Under the pieces are notes generated by a model. It did not search any database. It was not told the origin of the DNA and was given only the letters and a program-made list of their open reading frames with translations. Positions 6,747 to 9,712 of a stretch of DNA of 9,712 nt are shown piece after piece. Made by a program: the position numbers and the translations under genes. The DNA comes from CAZGRP01 sp964527995. Lineage in GTDB: Bacteria > Zhuqueibacterota > Zhuqueibacteria > Oceanimicrobiales > CAZGRP01. The stretch spans positions 1-9,712 of the forward strand of contig CAZGRP010000099.1 of NCBI GenBank assembly GCA_964527995.1, read 5' to 3'. Every line of letters begins with the position of its first letter. Positions within the stretch are counted from its first letter, which is position 1.

Positions 6747-8818
6747 CAGCTTACCATCGGTTTGGGTTGAGTAGTGGGATGCTTTTTCTCTCCTGAAAGC
6801 TCGAAGACGCCGAGAGGAGCCGGAATCAGACGATCTCGGCCTCCGACGTCCGAAGGCCGGTTCACGATGCCGGCTGGAGCGCCCGGAATGACCGCCGCCC
6901 CATCGCAGCGCTCCGGCGACACGTACATCACCGTTGACCCACCGCCGTCGAGATTCAGGGCTTCCCGGCAGCCGAGCCGGCACAGGAAGCGGGCTAGCTC
7001 AAGTAGCGTCATGCCGACGCTGTGCTCCCAGTTGCGACCGTCAACGGTGATGAGCAGCAAGCGATCGTCGTGCGTTATCCCGAGCGCCGTGCGAGGGGCG
7101 CGCACGTGGGTGACACTGTGAGGGAAACGAGTCGGGGGCAGGCCTGACTGAACAATCCCGCTCCGGTCGAGTCGCAGGGGCACGAACTCCTCGGTCCCCG
7201 AGGCGAGATAGTCCGGGCTCAGAGGACGGCCGCCCTTTACCAGTTGTGGTCCAGCGGCGATCGCAGTGCGGATGCTCGAGAGCCCGAGACGCGCAAGGTC
7301 CAATTCGATTTCGACTCTTGCGCCGTTCTCTCGGACATGGCGGACAATTCCTGCCGGATCGGCGCCGGGCAGCGACAGCACGAAGCCATTCATGGGAATG
7401 GCAGTGCCGCCGCCTCGATGAATCTCCACGATACGGCAATCCACGATCACGAGATCGACGACCTCCGCCCTGGGCGTCAGGTTCTTGTGAGGAGGCAATC
7501 GGGCCGTGAAGCTGGGTGTATAGACCGTCGGAAGGTCGCCGGGTGCAGCCTGTTCATTGATGGCGAAGTGCTCGATCCGGCCGATGGAGCCACCGAGATC
7601 GAGGTGGCAGTCGGCCATCGACACCACGGCCACAGCGGCGTGGCCGTTTTCGTCGATCAGCAGCGACGCGCGCCGTAGAAGCGGAGGCTGCCACAACACT
7701 CCATCGACAACCAGCAGACCGACCAGGTCGTTCATTGCGGAGTGAAGATTGTGATACTCTTCGGGGAAGTTGAGGAAGAATACGGAGTTGGTCGCCGCCA
7801 GCAAGTTGCCGCTCAACCCTTCAGCAGCCACATAGGGGGAGTCAGATAGCCGCGGTGCCAGACGACTGAGGATCTCGGAACCCGCTACCGGCACTAGTCG
7901 CTGAATCGGCACCCGACCTCTAGCACCGCAAAGATTCGCGTTCTCCCCGATCCATCGGTCCACAAATCCACAAGCATTCAGCCGCTCTAGAGCTGCCGAT
8001 ATTCCAGCTCCCGATGCAGTCGACGTGAACTGCTGCTTCCGAAAGTCGCACAGCAATTCGCCCGAGGTGCACGCCCGGGCAAGCCAGTAGTGGTCCACGG
8101 TGTGGTAGCCGACGAGCATCCGCCCCGGTTCGATGAAGAGGACGTTCTCCGGCGCTCCGTCTGTACGGGGACCTCGACTTACGGGCAGAAATGCAACAGG
8201 CTCGGTCTTACCCACCAGACTCCTGAGAAACCCTTCCGCCCACACGGTTTGCCAGTAGGCATGAGCGATCTGTTCTTGCAAGCGCTCATCCTGCCGCAAG
8301 GCCTCACAAGCCCGGACTCCAAAGATCACGGGCACGGGTTTCAGCACGACCTGCCGCGGCGCCAAAGGCGCCGAAATGATGTTCACACACACGCCACCCG
8401 GGCTGACTGAAGAGGAAATATCTTCAAAAAGCGATGCGGCGCCATCCGCTTCGCAGCTCAGAGACAACACGTCGCCGGCAACCTCATAGCTATGCGCGCC
8501 CTCAAAACGCGGGACTAAGCGGATCTCACGAAAATAGGGATGGAACACCTGCCAGCGGGCTCGCTCCCAGATGCAGCCCGATGCCGTTTGGCAGCACCGA
8601 TGTTCCTTCAGCCAACTCTTCACTTCTCGGACAAAAGAGCTGCCGAGCCGACCGAGCAGATTCTCGCAGCGCGACCGGCACTCCGGGTCGTTCGGGATGT
8701 GCAGGCGTTCGACGCCGATCCTGCGCAGCAGGCGCCACGTGTCCGGCGACACGCGCAGACGGCGTTTGCTGAGGGGGAGGTCGAAGATTTCGATCGGAAA
8801 ACTTTTCGGCAAGAGCAT
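6746..8818 (-). CDS. Phosphodiester glycosidase (NAGPA/DUF2233) domain protein with unrecognised N-terminal half
   Basis: The C-terminal half of this 690-residue protein (about 330-675) matches the family of N-acetylglucosamine-1-phosphodiester alpha-N-acetylglucosaminidase, which cleaves sugar-1-phosphodiesters. Seen in order: ATNSVFF (342-348), GLLVVDG (367-373), IPMNGFVLSLPG (474-485), AAGPQLVKGG (521-530), TVDGR (591-595), GMTL (602-605), NLDGGGST (622-629) and NRPSDVGGRDR (653-663). The last blocks form the conserved active-site region. Residues 1-325 resemble nothing I recognise. They contain a patch rich in aromatic and charged residues (VGYHTVDHYWLAR, 236-248) and several cysteines. 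No signal peptide or membrane segment is evident, although many family members are exported. The frame is open to a GTG at 8953, but a promoter at 8861-8889 falls inside that extension, so ATG 8818 is preferred; its ribosome site is weak. The gene is coupled to the downstream glycosyltransferase, suggesting glycan or sugar-phosphate processing. The domain call is firm; the substrate is unknown. Confidence 0.8.
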   Translation of the reverse strand: MLLPKSFPIEIFDLPLSKRRLRVSPDTWRLLRRIGVERLHIPNDPECRSRCENLLGRLGSSFVREVKSWLKEHRCCQTASGCIWERARWQVFHPYFREIRLVPRFEGAHSYEVAGDVLSLSCEADGAASLFEDISSSVSPGGVCVNIISAPLAPRQVVLKPVPVIFGVRACEALRQDERLQEQIAHAYWQTVWAEGFLRSLVGKTEPVAFLPVSRGPRTDGAPENVLFIEPGRMLVGYHTVDHYWLARACTSGELLCDFRKQQFTSTASGAGISAALERLNACGFVDRWIGENANLCGARGRVPIQRLVPVAGSEILSRLAPRLSDSPYVAAEGLSGNLLAATNSVFFLNFPEEYHNLHSAMNDLVGLLVVDGVLWQPPLLRRASLLIDENGHAAVAVVSMADCHLDLGGSIGRIEHFAINEQAAPGDLPTVYTPSFTARLPPHKNLTPRAEVVDLVIVDCRIVEIHRGGGTAIPMNGFVLSLPGADPAGIVRHVRENGARVEIELDLARLGLSSIRTAIAAGPQLVKGGRPLSPDYLASGTEEFVPLRLDRSGIVQSGLPPTRFPHSVTHVRAPRTALGITHDDRLLLITVDGRNWEHSVGMTLLELARFLCRLGCREALNLDGGGSTVMYVSPERCDGAAVIPGAPAGIVNRPSDVGGRDRLIPAPLGVFELSGEKKHPTTQPKPMVS

Positions 8819-8860
8819 GATCGCTATCCGAAGACCCAGTCGTCCAGAATCCACGACATC

Positions 8861-8889
8861 AATATATGAATGGCAGCGAAGCGAATCAA
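8861..8889 (-). promoter_or_regulatory. Sigma70-type promoter of the NAGPA-glycosyltransferase operon
   Basis: On the minus strand TTGATT (8884-8889, four of six) and TATATT (8861-8866, five of six) are separated by the optimal 17 bases. The predicted start near 8854 gives a 36-base leader to ATG 8818. The promoter lies downstream of the rRNA terminator, so the pair need not depend on rRNA read-through. Nothing else is supported in 8890-9060. Confidence 0.5.
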
Positions 8890-9060
8890 CAGGAATTGAG
8901 TTGTCAGGCATGTCGAAGGAGGACAGGGCGCGGGATGGAAGCTCCAGGTTCACACCGCCCTTGGCTCCGACCTCGCCAGGTCAGGCCGTCGGGCAGCAGA
9001 GTGAAGGAGACGGAGTCGATGGTCGGTGATTGCCTGGAGGCGGGAAGGCACCGAGGCGTG

Positions 9061-9100
9061 CAAAAAGCAAAGGGAGAGGACATTCAATCCTCTCCCTTTG
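9061..9100 (-). terminator. Intrinsic terminator of the rRNA operon
   Basis: CAAAGGGAGAGGA (9068-9080) and its perfect reverse complement (9088-9100) form a 13-bp stem with a 7-base loop. On the minus strand the stem is followed by CTTTTTG (9061-9067). It begins 14 bases beyond the 5S 3' end. The plus strand has no T-run after the stem, so the orientation is clear. Confidence 0.85.
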
Positions 9101-9113
9101 TCGAAAATCATAA

Positions 9114-9233
<120 letters not shown>

Positions 9234-9330
9234 TGTTTTTGCCAAAACAGATCAACCTGAGAAATGCGGGCCCGAGGCAACCGGATCCTTTGCGTAAACC
9301 ACTGACCGTCTGCTGCGCGCCAAATTAATT

Positions 9331-9712
9331 GGTTAAGCCGCACGGCTGATTAGTACCGCTCGGCTGAACACATTACTGTGCTTACACCTGCGGCCTATCG
9401 ACCTCGTCATCTTCGAGGAGCCTTCAGTCAGGCAGAGCCTGAGGGAGATCTCATCTTGGGGAGGGTTTCGCACTTAGATGCTTTCAGTGCTTATCCCGTC
9501 CGGACATAGCTACCCAGCGGTGCCACTGGAGTGACAACTGGTGCACTAGAGGTCCGTCCACTCCGGTCCTCTCGTACTAGGAGCAGCGCCCCTCAAATCT
9601 CCTACGCCCGCGACAGATAGGGACCGAACTGTCTCACGACGTTCTAAACCCAGCTCACGTACCGCTTTAATTGGCGAACAGCCAAACCCTTGGGACCTTC
9701 TCCAGCCCCAGG
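9331..9712 (-). rRNA. rrl: 23S ribosomal RNA, 3' part (5' part outside the window)
   Basis: The minus strand carries the 3' end of 23S rRNA. The sarcin-ricin loop TAGTACGAGAGGACCGGAG is at 9561-9579, the conserved GAACGTCGTGAGACAGTTCG-type block lies at about 9627-9647, and the molecule ends with CTTAACC at 9331-9337, which pairs with the 5' GGTTAAG in other bacteria. About 380 bases of the usual 2,900 are present; the gene runs off the right edge. It is intact as far as seen. Confidence 0.95.

Noticed and set aside
8819..8953. Upstream extension of the NAGPA gene to a GTG at 8953
   Set aside because: The extension adds 45 residues with no family resemblance and contains a good -35/-10 pair with 17-base spacing. 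The GTG has a weak purine-rich sequence before it, so the choice is not absolute.
9234..9330. Possible tRNA gene in the 23S-5S spacer
   Set aside because: No cloverleaf-forming sequence or TTCGA-type T-loop motif is visible, and 97 bases is a normal plain spacer.

Overview
The window is high-GC bacterial DNA in which every complete gene can be read directly. It ends on the minus strand in the 3' part of a ribosomal RNA operon (23S, then 5S, then an intrinsic terminator). The coding style, the 23S/5S sequence and a dispersed intergenic repeat with the core CCTTCGCTGCGCTC...CTCAGGATGACA suggest Acidobacteriota or a similar high-GC soil or sediment lineage. That placement is from memory of similar sequences and is tentative.

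Layout from left to right. Positions 1-619 hold no gene. They hold two strong hairpins, a dispersed-type repeat and a candidate promoter for the next gene. Positions 620-2029 (+) encode a multi-pass membrane glycosyltransferase of the ArnT/PMT (GT39-like) type. Positions 2030-2209, between two convergent genes, hold a duplicated GC-rich hairpin element whose two copies differ by a compensatory base-pair change. Positions 2210-4861 (-) encode an 883-residue transketolase-like thiamine-diphosphate enzyme with an extra C-terminal tail containing four CXXC motifs. Its upstream region (4862-5231) has a near-consensus promoter, a short inverted repeat over the -10 box and a phased pair of octamers upstream of the -35 box. 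Positions 5232-6746 (-) encode a two-domain family 2 glycosyltransferase whose first domain lacks the DXD motif. It overlaps by one base (TGATG) the end of a 690-residue protein at 6746-8818 (-). That protein joins an unrecognised N-terminal half to a phosphodiester glycosidase (NAGPA/DUF2233) domain. A promoter (8861-8889) lies between this pair and the rRNA terminator, so the pair looks like an independent two-gene operon placed just behind an rRNA operon.

The NAGPA protein and the tandem glycosyltransferase are probably a translationally coupled pair acting on a sugar-phosphate or glycan substrate. The membrane glycosyltransferase on the other strand would use a polyprenyl-phosphate sugar at the membrane and may or may not belong to the same process. 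The transketolase is a central carbon enzyme by family and seems to have its own regulated promoter. No mobile element, CRISPR array, tRNA or defence system is visible. The most unusual items are the cysteine-knuckle tail on the transketolase, the NAGPA fusion without a signal peptide, the degenerate first glycosyltransferase domain, and the covarying intergenic hairpin repeat.
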